NCBI RefSeq assembly: GCF_000747155.1
Contig: NZ_AVCK01000022.1
Location: 62,001 to 126,000, forward strand
Source: Arenimonas metalli CF5-1
Lineage (GTDB): Bacteria > Pseudomonadota > Gammaproteobacteria > Xanthomonadales > Xanthomonadaceae
Direction of reading: 5' to 3'
Length of the DNA: 64,000 nt
The notes beneath the pieces are model-generated. The model searched no databases. It saw only the letters and a list, made by a program, of their open reading frames with translations, and was not told the origin of the DNA. Of this stretch, positions 27,602-40,516 are shown one piece after another. The number at the start of each line of letters is the position of its first letter. The stretch's first letter is position 1. The position numbers and the translations under genes are program-made.

Positions 27602-28414
27602 ATGCCCGAACTGCCCGAAGTCGAGACCACCCGCCGCGGCCTGGCCCCGCACGTGGAAGGCCGCCGCATCACCGGCGTGGTGCTGCGCCGCCCCGACCTG
27701 CGCTGGCCGATCCCGCCCGAGGTGGCGCGCGAGCTGCCGGGGCAATCGGTGCTGTCCGTGCGCCGCCGTGCGAAGTACCTGCTGCTCGATACCGCGCCTG
27801 GCAGCGCCGTGCTGCACCTGGGCATGTCCGGGATGCTGCGCGTCTTGCCCGCGCGCACCCCGGTCGAAACCCATGACCACGTGGACCTCGCGCTCGATTC
27901 GGGACGGGTGCTTCGCTTCACCGACCCGCGCCGCTTCGGCTGCCTGCTCTGGCAGCCAGCCGGCGAGACCCACGAGCTGCTGGCCCACCTCGGCCCCGAG
28001 CCGCTATCTGAAGATTTCGACGGCGACTACCTGTTCGAACGCAGCCGCGGCCGCAAGGCGCCGGTGAAGGCCTTCCTGATGGACCAGGCGATCGTGGTCG
28101 GCGTGGGCAACATCTACGCCGCCGAGAGCCTGTTCCAGGCCGGCATCGCCCCGGGCCGTGCGGCCGGCAGCGTGAGCCGGGAGCGCTATGCGCGGCTGGC
28201 GGCGGCCGTGAAGACCATCCTCGCCCACGCCATCACCCGGGGCGGCACCACCCTGCGGGATTTCCTGAGCCCGGACGGGGCGCCGGGGTATTTCGAGCAG
28301 GAGCTGTTCGTGTACGGGCGGGAAGGCGAGCCCTGCAAGGCCTGCGGGCGGCCGATCAAGGACGGGCGGATGGGGAATCGGGCGACGGCCTGGTGTTCCC
28401 GGTGCCAGCGGTGA
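27602..28414 (+). CDS. mutM: formamidopyrimidine-DNA glycosylase
   Basis: A 270-residue base-excision repair enzyme that removes 8-oxoguanine and ring-opened purines and nicks the strand. The N-terminus [10 protein letters not shown] supplies Pro2, the nucleophile, and Glu3; Lys58 in RRRAKYLLL matches the third catalytic residue. The C-terminal zinc finger has two CxxC pairs (CKAC and CSRC). Length and motifs are standard. The REP-like hairpin at 28420-28474 follows the stop. Confidence 0.97.
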   Translation: MPELPEVETTRRGLAPHVEGRRITGVVLRRPDLRWPIPPEVARELPGQSVLSVRRRAKYLLLDTAPGSAVLHLGMSGMLRVLPARTPVETHDHVDLALDSGRVLRFTDPRRFGCLLWQPAGETHELLAHLGPEPLSEDFDGDYLFERSRGRKAPVKAFLMDQAIVVGVGNIYAAESLFQAGIAPGRAAGSVSRERYARLAAAVKTILAHAITRGGTTLRDFLSPDGAPGYFEQELFVYGREGEPCKACGRPIKDGRMGNRATAWCSRCQR

Positions 28415-28419
28415 AAGGC

Positions 28420-28474
28420 TTCGGGACTGAAGTCCCTCCTACAGGGCACCTGTAGGAGGGACTTCAGTCCCGAA
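28420..28474. repeat. REP-like inverted pair after mutM
   Basis: A perfect inverted repeat with 26-base arms (28420-28445 and 28449-28474) around GCA. Each arm contains GTAGGAGGGACTTCAGTCCC, itself a small hairpin, of the kind found as REP elements in Xanthomonas, Stenotrophomonas and Pseudomonas. As a 3' hairpin it could stabilise or end the mutM transcript, though no T-tract follows. Confidence 0.85.
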
Positions 28475-28536
28475 CGCCGGACGCCCCGGCTTCCGCTATA
28501 GTCTCCCCAGCCCGCGCAGACGGGACCCGGGGAACC

Positions 28537-29100
28537 ATGAACGAAACGGCTGACATCACCCAGTGGCTCAGTGCCGCGCGCGGCGGCGACAAGTCGGCGC
28601 TCGACCGGGTGCTGGCCACGCTCTACCGCGAGCTGCACGGCATGGCCCGGCGCCAGCTGGGCGGCCAGCAGCACGGCCACACGCTCGACACCACGGCCCT
28701 GGTGCACGAGGCCTACCTCAAGCTGGCCGGCCGCGCCGAAGCCGAGTTCGAGGACCGCGCCCACTTCTTCGCCTATGCCGCCAGCGCCATGCGCAGCGTC
28801 GTGGTGGACTACGCCCGCCAGCGCATGGCCGTGAAGCGCGGCGGCGACCTGCACCGCGTCACCGACCTGCCCGAGGACGCCGGCGGCGGCATGCGCCTGG
28901 ACGAGGACATGCTCGGCCTCGACGTCGCGCTGAACAAACTGCACGACCTCGACCCGCGCCTGGCCCAGGTGGTCGAGATGCGCTACTTCGCCGGCCTGTC
29001 CGAGACCGAGATCGCCGGCCTGCTCAAGCGCTCGGAACGAAGCGTGCGCCGCGACTGGCAGAAGGCGCGCATGTTCCTGCTGGCCGCCTTGCAGGGCTGA
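28537..29100 (+). CDS. ECF-type RNA polymerase sigma factor (TIGR02999-like)
   Basis: A 187-residue sigma factor. Region 2 reads LDTTALVHEAYLKLAG and HFFAYAASAMRSVVVDYARQRMA; region 4 has VVEMRYFAGLSETEIAGLLKRSERSVRRDWQKARMFL with a helix-turn-helix. This subgroup (often called ECF43) lacks an anti-sigma gene and is typically encoded next to a Ser/Thr kinase, as here 13 bases downstream. Control by phosphorylation is the working model for that group. Its target promoters are unknown. Confidence 0.92.
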   Translation: MNETADITQWLSAARGGDKSALDRVLATLYRELHGMARRQLGGQQHGHTLDTTALVHEAYLKLAGRAEAEFEDRAHFFAYAASAMRSVVVDYARQRMAVKRGGDLHRVTDLPEDAGGGMRLDEDMLGLDVALNKLHDLDPRLAQVVEMRYFAGLSETEIAGLLKRSERSVRRDWQKARMFLLAALQG

Positions 29101-29113
29101 GTCCGGGCGACCC

Positions 29114-31924
<2,811 letters not shown>

Positions 31925-31928
31925 ACCC

Positions 31929-31960
31929 AAAAAAGGGGTCAGAGTAAATTTCTGTTTGAA
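31929..31960 (+). repeat. left terminal inverted repeat of the RAYT element
   Basis: AAAAAAGGGGTCAGAGTAAA begins a 32-base repeat that recurs inverted at 32781-32812 with one mismatch. It starts 5 bases after the kinase stop codon. Confidence 0.9.
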
Positions 31961-32055
31961 ACGGCCGTACTCGCAGCGGACACGAGGCGATTCGCTTCCT
32001 CTTTTTCAACCCGATCCCATCCAGACTGGCGTAACCCTTCCAAGGAGTCATGCCC

Positions 32056-32766
32056 ATGCCGCGCCGCCCCAGGCTGGAAGCCTCAGGATTCCCCTTGCAC
32101 ATCACGCAGCGCGGCGTTAACCGTGCGGCTACGTTCATCGATCCGGGCGACTACTCACGCTATCTCCATTGGCTTGCAGAGGCGTTCGCGGAGCATCACG
32201 TTGCGCTTCATGCCTATGTCCTGATGGGAAACCACGTCCACCTGCTCGCAACCCCATCGAGACCGGGCGCGCTTTCCAAGGCCATGGGCCAGCTCGGCCG
32301 GCGCTACGTACTGTCATTCAACCAGCGTCACGAGCGGACCGGGACGCTTTGGGAGGGCCGCTTCAGGTCTTGCCTGGTCGACTCCGACCGCTACGCCCTG
32401 GCGGTTTGTCGCTACATCGAGCTCAACCCGGTCCGTGCCGCCTTGGCAGCCAGGCCCGAGGACTACCCCTGGTCCAGCGTCCACCACCACTTGGGACGAC
32501 GGTCGGACCCCTTGGTAACGCCACATCCTTCGTTCCTGGCTCTGGGGACAGATCCACGCCAACGCATCGAGACCTACCGGCACCTGCTGGTCGATTCGTT
32601 GCCGGACGAGGAGCTGGCCGCCATTCGGGAGTACATGCGGCAAGAGCGCGCACTGGGCAGCCCGCGTTTCCAATCGATGCTGGAGGCATCGCTGGGCCAA
32701 GTCGCGTCGACGCGACCGAGGGGACGTCCTCGAAAGAATGCAACCAAGAAAGACAGCACCGGATGA
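32056..32766 (+). CDS. REP-associated tyrosine transposase (RAYT, IS200/IS605-like)
   Basis: A 236-residue Y1 transposase. The metal-binding HUH-type motif is GNHVHLLA, and the RAYT signature GTLWEGRFRS followed by CRYIELNPVRAAL places the catalytic Tyr. The C-terminus is basic (RPRGRPRKNATKK). The second ATG (32056) was chosen because AAGGAG lies 8 bases upstream; the first ATG (32050) is only 2 bases from it. RAYTs cut single-stranded DNA at REP hairpins and can mobilise them. It is flanked by 32-base terminal inverted repeats, and the element separates the kinase from thymidine kinase. It appears intact. Confidence 0.93.
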   Translation: MPRRPRLEASGFPLHITQRGVNRAATFIDPGDYSRYLHWLAEAFAEHHVALHAYVLMGNHVHLLATPSRPGALSKAMGQLGRRYVLSFNQRHERTGTLWEGRFRSCLVDSDRYALAVCRYIELNPVRAALAARPEDYPWSSVHHHLGRRSDPLVTPHPSFLALGTDPRQRIETYRHLLVDSLPDEELAAIREYMRQERALGSPRFQSMLEASLGQVASTRPRGRPRKNATKKDSTG

Positions 32767-32780
32767 TGCCGCGCACGGGA

Positions 32781-32812
32781 TTCAAACAGATATTTACTCT
32801 GACCCCTTTTTT
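32781..32812 (-). repeat. right terminal inverted repeat of the RAYT element
   Basis: This is the inverted partner of 31929-31960 and differs at one base (an A/T exchange after GAGTAAAT). The element spans 884 bases end to end and stops 6 bases before the thymidine kinase stop codon. Confidence 0.9.
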
Positions 32813-32818
32813 ATTGCT

Positions 32819-33475
32819 TCAGTCGCCGAGGGGCAGCTGTGGCTGCTGCAGGTCGATCACGCCCTCGCCCGCCATCACCTTCTTGAACTCGCCGCGGCTG
32901 ACCGAAACATAGCGCTCATTGCCGCCGATCTCCACCTGCGGGCCGTCGGAGATGGCGCGGCCGTTCTCGTCCACGCGCAGCACCATCGTCGCCTTGCGGC
33001 CGGTGTGGCAGATGGTCTTGATCTCGACCAGGTTGTCGGCCCAGGCCAGCAGGTACTGGCTGCCTTCGAACAGTTCGCCGCGGAAATCGGTGCGCAGGCC
33101 GTAGGCCAGCACCGGCACGTTCAGGCGATCCACGATCTCGGTGACCTGCCAGACCTGGCGCTTCGACAGGAACTGCGCCTCGTCCACCAGCACGCAGTGC
33201 AGTGGCCCGCGCGCGGCGATGTCGTCGCGCACCATGGCCAGCAAATCGTCGTCGCGGCCGAAGATGGTGCCGCGGGCCTTGAGGCCGATGCGCGAGGCCA
33301 CCACGCCCTCGCCGTAGCGGTCGTCCAGCCGCGGCGTGAGGATGAGCGTGCGCATGCCGCGCTCGTGGTAGTTGTGCGCGCTCTGCAGCAGCGTGGTGGT
33401 CTTTCCGGCGTTCATCGCCGAATAGTAGAAATAGAGCTTGGCCAAGGCGGTGGTCCGGGGCGTGCGAAGGGCCAT
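32819..33475 (-). CDS. tdk: thymidine kinase
   Basis: A 218-residue type II thymidine kinase that phosphorylates deoxythymidine in the salvage pathway. The P-loop [15 protein letters not shown] and DEAQF are present, and [10 protein letters not shown] closes the active site. In E. coli-type enzymes a zinc is held by four ligands in a CHCGRK and CRKHY arrangement; here only the first Cys (TICHTGRK) remains and the second pair reads SRGEF, so the structural zinc is probably lost. The ATG at 33475 gives a 12-residue extension; a TTG two codons before [12 protein letters not shown] would match the usual family start. Confidence 0.93.
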   Translation of the reverse strand: MALRTPRTTALAKLYFYYSAMNAGKTTTLLQSAHNYHERGMRTLILTPRLDDRYGEGVVASRIGLKARGTIFGRDDDLLAMVRDDIAARGPLHCVLVDEAQFLSKRQVWQVTEIVDRLNVPVLAYGLRTDFRGELFEGSQYLLAWADNLVEIKTICHTGRKATMVLRVDENGRAISDGPQVEIGGNERYVSVSRGEFKKVMAGEGVIDLQQPQLPLGD

Positions 33476-33515
33476 TATCGCCGCTGGCGCGGGCCCGTGG
33501 CCAAGGCCGGGCCGT

Positions 33516-34250
33516 TCAGGTCCCGGGTGGCCGCTGCAGCGCGGCCTCCATCACGTCCGACCACCCCAGCCGCGCCATCGCGCGGTTCCACTCGTCGTCG
33601 CCCGGGGCGATGGCGGTGATGCGGCGGCCGTCAAGCGGATGCGGGAAGCTCAGCCGGTAGGCGTGCAGCAGCATCCGGTGCACGCCCATCATGCGGAAGG
33701 CCTGGTTGTGGCGGCCGTCGCCGTGGCTGCTGTCGCCGATCATGTGGTGGTGCAGGTGCTTGAGGTGGCGGCGGATCTGGCGGAAGCGGCCCGTTTGCGG
33801 CGTACAGCGCAGCAGCGCGTAGCGCGAGGTCGGGTGCTGGGCACTGGGGATCTCGAGTTCGGCGGTGGCCAGGCGCGCGTAGGCGGTGATCGCCGGCTTC
33901 TTCTGCGGCTTGCCGGGGCCGCCGTCCAGCGGGTGGTCGATCACGCCTTCGGCCGGCTCGGGCCAGCCGCGGCACACGGCCAGGTAGTCCTTCTCGAAGT
34001 CCTGCGACATCAGCGCCTTGCCCAGCGCCGAGGCGCTGTCGCGGTCGAAGGCCAGCAGCAGGCAGCCGCTGGTGGCGCGGTCCAACCGGTGCACCAGGAA
34101 CACGGGCCGGCCGAACTGCTCGCGCAGTCGGTCGGCGGCGAAGTCGGTTTCACCGCGGGCCAGGGCGCTGTCGTGCACCATCAGGCCGGCGGGCTTGTTG
34201 ACCACCGCGATCTGTTCGTCGGCGTGCAGTACGGGAAGCGCGAGCGTCAC
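33516..34250 (-). CDS. truC: RluA-family pseudouridine synthase, TruC-like
   Basis: A 244-residue pseudouridine synthase. The catalytic Asp lies in [15 protein letters not shown], and further family motifs are [29 protein letters not shown] and [27 protein letters not shown] matches TruC, which modifies uridine 65 of tRNA, better than RluA or RluD, and the protein lacks an S4 domain. Assignment to TruC is from motif resemblance. It lies 6 bases downstream of ubiB on the same strand. Confidence 0.85.
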   Translation of the reverse strand: MTLALPVLHADEQIAVVNKPAGLMVHDSALARGETDFAADRLREQFGRPVFLVHRLDRATSGCLLLAFDRDSASALGKALMSQDFEKDYLAVCRGWPEPAEGVIDHPLDGGPGKPQKKPAITAYARLATAELEIPSAQHPTSRYALLRCTPQTGRFRQIRRHLKHLHHHMIGDSSHGDGRHNQAFRMMGVHRMLLHAYRLSFPHPLDGRRITAIAPGDDEWNRAMARLGWSDVMEAALQRPPGT

Positions 34251-34256
34251 GTCAGC

Positions 34257-35942
34257 TCAGCGACGCGGCCAGGCCGCCAGGAACGCGGCGAACGCGCCGA
34301 GCCCGGCAATGCCCGCCGCGGCCGGGATGCCGAGCAGGCGCGGGCCGCCGGCTTCCAGTCCGACGAGGACGGCCGCCACCACCATCAGGCCGGTGCCGAG
34401 GATGGCGTAGATGGTCTGGCGCTGGCCGGCCTTGGAAATGCGCGCCAGCTCGGCCAGGTCTTCGCTGCGCATGTTGATCGAGTGCTGGCCGCGCACCTGC
34501 TGGGCCAGGAAATCGTGCAGCAGGCGCGGCATGTCGGGCGCGTGCGTGATCAGCTCGGGCAGGCGCTTGCGGAACTCGGCGCCCAGCGTGGCCGGGCTGT
34601 AGCGCTCGCGCAGGATCTTCTCCAGCACGGGGCGCGCCTCGGCCCAGATGTCGAGCTTGGGGTCGAGCAGGCGGCCGACGCCCTCGATGTTGAGCAGCGT
34701 CTTCTGCAGCAGGATCAGCTGCGGCTGCAGGGTGAGCTCGTAGCGCTGCGCGGTCTTGAACAGCTTCACCAGCACCTCGCCCAGCGAGATCTCGCTCAGC
34801 GGGCGGGTGAAGTAGGGCTCGCAGACGGCGCGCGTGGCCGCCTCGAGCTCGTCGATGCGGATGTGCGAAGGCATCCAGCCCGCCTCGATGTGCAGCTCGG
34901 CGATGCGGCGGTAGTCGCGCTGGAAGATCGCCATGAAGTTCTCGGCCAGGTAGTACTGGTCGCGGCGATCGAGCTGGCCGACGATGCCGAAATCAATCGC
35001 GATGTAGCGCGGGTTGGCCTGGCGGGTGGCGTCCACCCAGATGTTGCCGGCGTGGGCATCGGCGTGGAAGAAGTTGTCGCGGAACACCTGCGCGTAGAAC
35101 ACGCGCACGCCCTTGGCCGCCAGCGCCTTGCGGTCGATGCCGGCGGCATCGAGCGCCACGATGTCGTCCGACGGGATGCCGCGCACGCGCTCCATCGTCA
35201 GCACGGTCTCGGTGCTGTAGTCCCAGAGCACCTCGGGCACGTACAGGTCGTCGCTGCCCAGCCAGGTGCGGCGCATCTGGCTGGCGTTGGCGCCCTCGCG
35301 CTGCAGGTCGAGCTCGGCGTACAGCGTGGCCGCGATCTCGGACACCACCTCGTGCGCGCGGATCTTGTCGGCGTTCGGATGGTGGCGGTCGGCCAGCGAA
35401 GCCAGGGTGCGCAGCAGCTCGATGTCGGCGTCGATGCGGGCGCGGATGTCGGGGCGCAGCACCTTCACCACCACCTCGCGGCCGTCGTGGAAACGCGCGG
35501 CGTGCACCTGGGCGATGGACGCGGACGCGAGCGGCGTGAGGTCGAACTCGGCGTAGACTTCGCCGACCGGCTTGCCCAGCGCCGCCTCGACCAGCGCACG
35601 CGCGGCTTCGCCCGGGAACGGCGCGACGCGGTCCTGCAGCAGGGTGAGTTCCTCGGCGATGTCGGGCGGCAGCAGGTCGCGGCGCGTCGACAGCACCTGG
35701 CCGAACTTCACGAAGATCGGGCCCAGCTCCTGCAGCGCGTGGCGCAGGCGCTGGCCGCGCGGCAGGTCGGCGGCCTCGCGCGCCGGCGTGATCGGCTTGA
35801 GCAGCCACAGCCAGCGGCGGAAGGCGGTGTCGCGCAGGAAGTCATCGAGCCGGTGCCGCAGCAGCACGCGGGCGATGCCCACGGCGCGCAACGTGGCGGT
35901 GACACCGCGCGAGCCGCCGCGCACCAGGCCGACCGCGCTCAT
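34257..35942 (-). CDS. ubiB: UbiB, atypical kinase/ATPase for ubiquinone synthesis
   Basis: A 561-residue ABC1/ADCK-family protein needed for ubiquinone biosynthesis. The family KxGQ motif is in [17 protein letters not shown], the Ala-rich loop in [14 protein letters not shown], the ATP Lys in VVVKVLRPD, the catalytic loop in [11 protein letters not shown] and the metal site in DFGIVGQ. Two C-terminal hydrophobic helices (about 507-555) anchor it to the membrane. Its start overlaps the ubiJ stop by 4 bases, the usual ubiJ-ubiB arrangement. Confidence 0.96.
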   Translation of the reverse strand: MSAVGLVRGGSRGVTATLRAVGIARVLLRHRLDDFLRDTAFRRWLWLLKPITPAREAADLPRGQRLRHALQELGPIFVKFGQVLSTRRDLLPPDIAEELTLLQDRVAPFPGEAARALVEAALGKPVGEVYAEFDLTPLASASIAQVHAARFHDGREVVVKVLRPDIRARIDADIELLRTLASLADRHHPNADKIRAHEVVSEIAATLYAELDLQREGANASQMRRTWLGSDDLYVPEVLWDYSTETVLTMERVRGIPSDDIVALDAAGIDRKALAAKGVRVFYAQVFRDNFFHADAHAGNIWVDATRQANPRYIAIDFGIVGQLDRRDQYYLAENFMAIFQRDYRRIAELHIEAGWMPSHIRIDELEAATRAVCEPYFTRPLSEISLGEVLVKLFKTAQRYELTLQPQLILLQKTLLNIEGVGRLLDPKLDIWAEARPVLEKILRERYSPATLGAEFRKRLPELITHAPDMPRLLHDFLAQQVRGQHSINMRSEDLAELARISKAGQRQTIYAILGTGLMVVAAVLVGLEAGGPRLLGIPAAAGIAGLGAFAAFLAAWPRR

Positions 35943-36574
35943 GCGCCCTGCCCCGCGTTCAAACGGGCGAAGCGGGCGAGCAGGCGTTCGGCGCGATCGC
36001 GCAGGTCGTCGACGTCATCGTGGAATGCCGCGAGCTCGGCCTTTCCGACCAGGTCGCGCGATTCCTCGGTGAGGTAGTCGACGGTGTCGCGGCTGAAGCC
36101 GCGGGCGAACTCGCCGCCGGCCTTCAGCGCCTCGCCCAGCACGCGCGCCACCTGCGGCCCGATCACCGGGCCCAGCAGGTCGGCGAAGGGCTTCTCGAAA
36201 TCAGGATCGAAGCGCTGCGCGAGATGCTGCAGCGTGCGCGCCAGCTCGGCGTCGCCGTTGATGCGGACCTTGCCCACCGGCGGCGCGCCGCTGGCGCGGA
36301 AGAAGGGCAACTGGGACAGCACGCCCGAGAGCGTGGCGCGGATGCCGAGGTCGGGCTCGTCGGTCGGCGGGCCCACCTGCAGCTGGCCCTCGTGCACCTT
36401 GATGTCGAGCGCCACCGGCGGCGCCTCCAGCGCGAGGCCGATACGACGACCGCCGAGGCGCGTGAGCGCCCCGGCGGTGTCGGGATCGAGGGCAACCAGT
36501 CGGTTGAGCGCCAGTTCCAGGGCGCGGCCGGCCAGGGGCTTGAGGGCGTCGAAGGGGGAGGCGGCTGGCGTCAT
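35939..36574 (-). CDS. ubiJ: UbiJ, ubiquinone biosynthesis accessory factor (SCP2 domain)
   Basis: A 211-residue soluble protein with an N-terminal SCP2 lipid-binding domain (about residues 15-115, including [20 protein letters not shown] and [15 protein letters not shown]) and a C-terminal amphipathic helical tail. UbiJ binds ubiquinone precursors and organises the soluble Ubi complex. Its stop overlaps the ubiB start by 4 bases. A ubiE gene, often upstream in the gammaproteobacterial operon, is not in this window. Confidence 0.92.
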   Translation of the reverse strand: MTPAASPFDALKPLAGRALELALNRLVALDPDTAGALTRLGGRRIGLALEAPPVALDIKVHEGQLQVGPPTDEPDLGIRATLSGVLSQLPFFRASGAPPVGKVRINGDAELARTLQHLAQRFDPDFEKPFADLLGPVIGPQVARVLGEALKAGGEFARGFSRDTVDYLTEESRDLVGKAELAAFHDDVDDLRDRAERLLARFARLNAGQGA

Positions 36575-36617
36575 GCCGCCATTCTAGCCATCCGGCGTGA
36601 TGCCCGGGGATGGACCG

Positions 36618-36773
36618 TCAGGTCGCCTTCTTGAGGAAGGACACGACCGCCAGGATCAGGAACACCACGAACAGCACCTTGGCGATCGTGGCAGCCATGC
36701 CGGCCAGGCCACCGAAACCGAGGACGGCCGCAATGATGGCGACCACGAGGAAGATCAGCGCGTAATGGAGCAT
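36618..36773 (-). CDS. DUF1328 (YtjA-like) small membrane protein
   Basis: A 51-residue protein that begins [20 protein letters not shown], continues with [18 protein letters not shown] and ends LKKAT. Two hydrophobic helices joined by a Gly-rich turn match the DUF1328 family, which is widespread in proteobacteria and of unknown function. The ATG at 36773 has GGAG a few bases upstream on the minus strand (complement of 36782-36785). It lies alone between ubiJ and oleD. Confidence 0.88.
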   Translation of the reverse strand: MLHYALIFLVVAIIAAVLGFGGLAGMAATIAKVLFVVFLILAVVSFLKKAT

Positions 36774-36898
36774 GGTTGCTCTCCTGTTATTGGGGGGATG
36801 CCTCTGATGGGCAAGCCGACCCTAGCCCCCGCTGCCTGACCGCCGGGTTAAGCGCGGAATCGTCCTCAGGCGCGGTTTAGACTCGCCTTCACGCGGCG

Positions 36899-37900
36899 CT
36901 AGCGAGCGCCCGCGCGCCACCAGGCGGCCAGTCGCTCCAATCCTTCGGCGGTGGACACGCGCGGCACGTAGCCGAAATCACGACGGGCGGCGGAGATGTC
37001 GTACCAGTGCGGCGTCGACAGCTGCTCGGCGAGGAAGCGCGTCATCGGCGGTTCGCCCTTCAGGCGCAGCAGCGTCCAGGCGGTTTCGAGCACGGCGCCC
37101 GCCGCGTAAGCCACCGCGTAGGGCACGCTGCCGGTGACCGGCGGCACGCCCGCCGCGCCCAGCATGTCGTTGACGATCTGGCGCACGGGCCGCGGCTCGC
37201 CATTGGAAATGAAATAGGCCTTGCCGGCGCAGGGCGCACCCGGCGACAGCGCCTTGAAGGCATCGACGTGGGCCTGCGCGGCGTTGTCGATGTAGGTGGT
37301 GTCCATGCGGTTGTGGCCGCCACCGACGAAGCGCAGCCGGCCCGCGTTCGCGCGCTCGACCAGGCGCGGCAGCAGCTGGGTGTCGCCCGGGCCCCAGATC
37401 AGGCGCGGGCGCAGCGCGACGGTGGCGAGCGTGGCGCCGTTCGCGGCCAGCACCTCCTGCTCGGCGATCAGCTTGGTGGCCGGGTACGGCGCCTGGAAGC
37501 GCTCGCCGTACGGCGTGTTGATCTCGTTGCCGCCCTCCACCGGCGTGCGGCCGCTGTGGGTGACGCTGGGCGTGGAGGTGTAGACCAGCCGCGCGATGCC
37601 GTGGGCGCGCATCGCCGCCAGCACGTTGCGCGTGCCGGTGACGTTGGCGCTGAAGTAGCTTTCCACGCTGCCCCAGGCGCCGGCCTTGGCGGCGTTGTGG
37701 AAGATCGCGTCCTGCCCTGCGAAGGCGGCGAGCACCGCCGCGGCGTCGGCGAGGTCGCCGCGCACCTGGCGCACGCCCATTGCCTCGAGCGCGGGCGAGT
37801 GGCTGCGCTGGAAGCTGGTGACCTCGTGGCCTTCGGCCTGCAGCGCCTGGCACAGCGCCTGGCCGAGGAAGCCGGCACCGCCGGTCACGAGCACCTTCAT
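36899..37900 (-). CDS. oleD: OleD-like NAD(P)H-dependent 2-alkyl-3-ketoalkanoate reductase
   Basis: A 333-residue extended SDR. The nucleotide-binding motif is [12 protein letters not shown] near the N-terminus and the catalytic YPATK is intact. OleD reduces the beta-keto acid made by OleA to a beta-hydroxy acid. It is the last gene of a B-C-D run; its start overlaps the oleC stop by 4 bases, which indicates tight coupling. A simple epimerase annotation is possible on sequence alone, but the neighbours favour OleD. Confidence 0.9.
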   Translation of the reverse strand: MKVLVTGGAGFLGQALCQALQAEGHEVTSFQRSHSPALEAMGVRQVRGDLADAAAVLAAFAGQDAIFHNAAKAGAWGSVESYFSANVTGTRNVLAAMRAHGIARLVYTSTPSVTHSGRTPVEGGNEINTPYGERFQAPYPATKLIAEQEVLAANGATLATVALRPRLIWGPGDTQLLPRLVERANAGRLRFVGGGHNRMDTTYIDNAAQAHVDAFKALSPGAPCAGKAYFISNGEPRPVRQIVNDMLGAAGVPPVTGSVPYAVAYAAGAVLETAWTLLRLKGEPPMTRFLAEQLSTPHWYDISAARRDFGYVPRVSTAEGLERLAAWWRAGAR

Positions 37901-39567
37901 GCGTTCCTCCGCGGCACGCGCGGCTGCTTCGCGGCCCAGGCCGCCAGCTGCTCGCGGCCGATCTTAGCGTTGTGGCGGATGTCCACCGGGAAGCCCGGGT
38001 GGATCAGGAAATCGTGGATGCGCGCGGTGTGCACGTAGCCCATGCCGAGGCGATACAGCTCGTCGAGCACGCGCTCATGCTCCGACATCGGCAGGTTCGG
38101 CGCCATCTCGACGCAGAGCACCGGGCGCTGGTCGCTGCCCTCGCCCACGCCGACCAGCGCGGTGCGCGCCACTTCGGGATGGGTGTTGAACACCGGCTCG
38201 ACCTGCTCGGTGTAGAGATTGCCCAGCGCGGTGCGCACGCGATGCGACTTGCGGCCGCAGAACCACAGCCGGCCCTCGGCGTCGAAGCGGCCGAGGTCGC
38301 CCATGCGGTGCACCACGCGCGTGCTGCCGTCGGGCAGGGTCTCGCGGATCTTCGCCAGCGCGGTGGCCTGCGGGCGGTTGAAGTATTCGTCGGTGGCGGT
38401 GGGGCCGGCGACGGTGATCTCGCCGATCATCTCGGCGCCCAGCACCTGCGCCTGCGACCAGTCGGGGATCGCGGCGTCGGTGATGGCGATGATGCGCACT
38501 TCGTTAGGCGGCACCGGGCGGCCGACGCAGGTGCCGGCGCCGTGCTCGGTGGCCTCGCGGGTGGACTGCAGCTCGCGGCCTTCGATCACCGCGACGGGCA
38601 GGCACTCGGTGGCGCCGTAGGGCGTCCAGAACTGCGCGTCGTCCGGCAGCAGCGCACGGATGTGCGCCACCACGTCGGCAGGCACGGGCGCGCCGGCGGA
38701 GGTGACGCGGCGCAGGCCGTCGAGCTTCTGGCCGTGGTCGGCCAGCACCTTCATCAGCGCCGGCGAGCCGAACAGCTGGTCGACGCCGAAGGCCTTCATC
38801 GCGTGCAGCAGCCTGCGCGGATCGGCCTTGGCGGGCTGGGTCGGATCCATGTCGGGAATGATCGAGCTCAGGCCCAGGGCCGGGTCGAACAGCGCGAACG
38901 GCGGGAAGGTGGGCATGTCCACGCCGCCGGGCCGGATGCCGAAGGCGTCGCGCAGCAGGTCGATCTGCGCAACGAAGTGGCGGTGGCGGTAGACCACGCC
39001 CTTGGGCACGCCGGTGGAGCCGGAGGTGAACAGGATCGCGGCGACGTCATCGCCCGCGGTGTCGGCCAGCTGCGGACCCGCGTTGGCGCCGGCGGCTTCG
39101 ACTTGCGCCAGCGTCGCGCCCCCCCAGAACCAGCGGCGCCCGACGGTGATGCGCGTGCGCGCCGACGGCGCCCAGCGCAGCAAAATCCGCGCGAACTGCG
39201 CGAGCGGGATGCCGATGAAAGCCTCGGGCATCGCTTCGCCCAGGCATTCCTTCAGCGCGCGCTTGTCGATGCCCGGGTCCACCAGCACCGGCACCGCACC
39301 CGCCTTGAACAGCGCGAACATCAGCAGGAAGAACTCGGGCGAGGGCCGCACCATCACCACCGCGCGGGTGCCGCGACCGATGCCGTGCTTCGCCAGGCCC
39401 GCCGCGATCGCGTCGGAGCGCTGGTCGAGTTCGCGATAGCTGAGCGTGAGGTCGTGGCGGGCGAAACCGCCGGGCCCGCGCGAGCCCGGGCAGCGCATGG
39501 CGATGCGGTCGGGCGCTTCGGCGGCCAGCCGCGGCAGCGCGGCGGCGATGTTGCAGGCCGCCGTCAT
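37897..39567 (-). CDS. oleC: OleC-like beta-lactone synthetase (AMP-ligase fold)
   Basis: A 556-residue ANL-superfamily enzyme. It has the P-loop [14 protein letters not shown], the A5 motif YGATECLP, and a hinge region [20 protein letters not shown]. OleC uses ATP to convert the beta-hydroxy acid from OleD to a cis-beta-lactone, which OleB then decarboxylates. It follows oleB by one base and overlaps oleD by 4 bases. An acyl-CoA ligase function would be the alternative if oleB and oleD were absent. Confidence 0.92.
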   Translation of the reverse strand: MTAACNIAAALPRLAAEAPDRIAMRCPGSRGPGGFARHDLTLSYRELDQRSDAIAAGLAKHGIGRGTRAVVMVRPSPEFFLLMFALFKAGAVPVLVDPGIDKRALKECLGEAMPEAFIGIPLAQFARILLRWAPSARTRITVGRRWFWGGATLAQVEAAGANAGPQLADTAGDDVAAILFTSGSTGVPKGVVYRHRHFVAQIDLLRDAFGIRPGGVDMPTFPPFALFDPALGLSSIIPDMDPTQPAKADPRRLLHAMKAFGVDQLFGSPALMKVLADHGQKLDGLRRVTSAGAPVPADVVAHIRALLPDDAQFWTPYGATECLPVAVIEGRELQSTREATEHGAGTCVGRPVPPNEVRIIAITDAAIPDWSQAQVLGAEMIGEITVAGPTATDEYFNRPQATALAKIRETLPDGSTRVVHRMGDLGRFDAEGRLWFCGRKSHRVRTALGNLYTEQVEPVFNTHPEVARTALVGVGEGSDQRPVLCVEMAPNLPMSEHERVLDELYRLGMGYVHTARIHDFLIHPGFPVDIRHNAKIGREQLAAWAAKQPRVPRRNA

Positions 39568-39568
39568 T

Positions 39569-40498
39569 TCACAGCAGGTTGCGGTCGAGGAAATCGCGGA
39601 TGCGCGGCACCAGCAGCTCGTGCTTGTCTTCGAGCACGTAGTGGCCGGCGTCCTCGTACACCTGCTTCTCCGCGCGCGGCAGCGCCTCCTCGAAGCCCTT
39701 CAGGAAATGGTGGTCGAACACGAAATCCTGCAGGCCCCAGCCCAGGTAGGCCGGGCGGTCGGCGTAGGACGCCAGGCGCTTGCCGGCCTCCTCCACCAGG
39801 TCCCAGGCGCGGTCGCCCGGCGCCAGCGGGATGTCCTGCACGAAGCGGAGCGTGGAGATGCGGTTCTTCCAGCTGTCGTACGGGGCCTCGTAGGCCTTGA
39901 GCACGTCCTCGGGCATCTTGCGCACCACGCCCTGCCGGGTGGCGCCGGCCGCGAAGGCGTTGAAGCCGCGGATGGCGATCGCGCCGAGGTTGTAGTCGCG
40001 GCCGAGCTTGAGCTGCCAGGGCAGCGGCTTGCTGGCGGGCAGCGGGAAGGACGCGGTGTTGAGGATGACCAGGCGCTTGATGCGGGCGCCGTGCTTGAGC
40101 GCCCAGCCGAAGCCGATCATGCCGCCCCAGTCGTGCACGGCCAGGGTGAGGTCGTCGCCGACGTCCAGGTGCGTGAGCAGGCGGTCCAGGTCCTGGATGC
40201 GGCTGCGCAGGGTGTAGCTGTAGGCCTTGTCGTCGGGCTTGTCGGACAGGCCCATGCCGATGTGGTCGGGCACGATGCAGCGGTAGTCGTCGCGCAGGCC
40301 GAGCACCAGGTGGCGCCAGTAGTACGACCAGGACGGGTTGCCGTGCAGCATCAGCACCGGGTCGCCCTCGCCCTCGTCCAGGTAGGACTGGGCCAGCCCG
40401 TTCGGGTGCACGAAGGACTTCGGGGTGAAGGGATAGTCCGGGAACGGACCCTTGGCGAGGACGCGGGCCTGTTCGGCGCTGAGGGTGGTCGGGTTCAT
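39569..40498 (-). CDS. oleB: OleB-like alpha/beta hydrolase (beta-lactone decarboxylase)
   Basis: A 309-residue haloalkane-dehalogenase-like hydrolase. The oxyanion motif HGNPSWS (52-58) and the nucleophile Asp123 in VHDWGGMIG are present, with a late Asp and His (DAGHYVLED) completing the triad. OleB removes CO2 from the beta-lactone to leave a cis-olefin. The ATG at 40498 was chosen over a longer frame in another register. Upstream is the hairpin at 40517-40606, so the B-C-D transcript starts near that element, divergent from the efflux operon. Confidence 0.9.
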   Translation of the reverse strand: MNPTTLSAEQARVLAKGPFPDYPFTPKSFVHPNGLAQSYLDEGEGDPVLMLHGNPSWSYYWRHLVLGLRDDYRCIVPDHIGMGLSDKPDDKAYSYTLRSRIQDLDRLLTHLDVGDDLTLAVHDWGGMIGFGWALKHGARIKRLVILNTASFPLPASKPLPWQLKLGRDYNLGAIAIRGFNAFAAGATRQGVVRKMPEDVLKAYEAPYDSWKNRISTLRFVQDIPLAPGDRAWDLVEEAGKRLASYADRPAYLGWGLQDFVFDHHFLKGFEEALPRAEKQVYEDAGHYVLEDKHELLVPRIRDFLDRNLL

Positions 40499-40516
40499 GG
40501 GCCGGAATTCTACGAG

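Noticed and set aside
33438-36077. An 879-codon open frame on the plus strand
   Set aside because: It is antisense to tdk, truC and ubiB, which are well-defined families.
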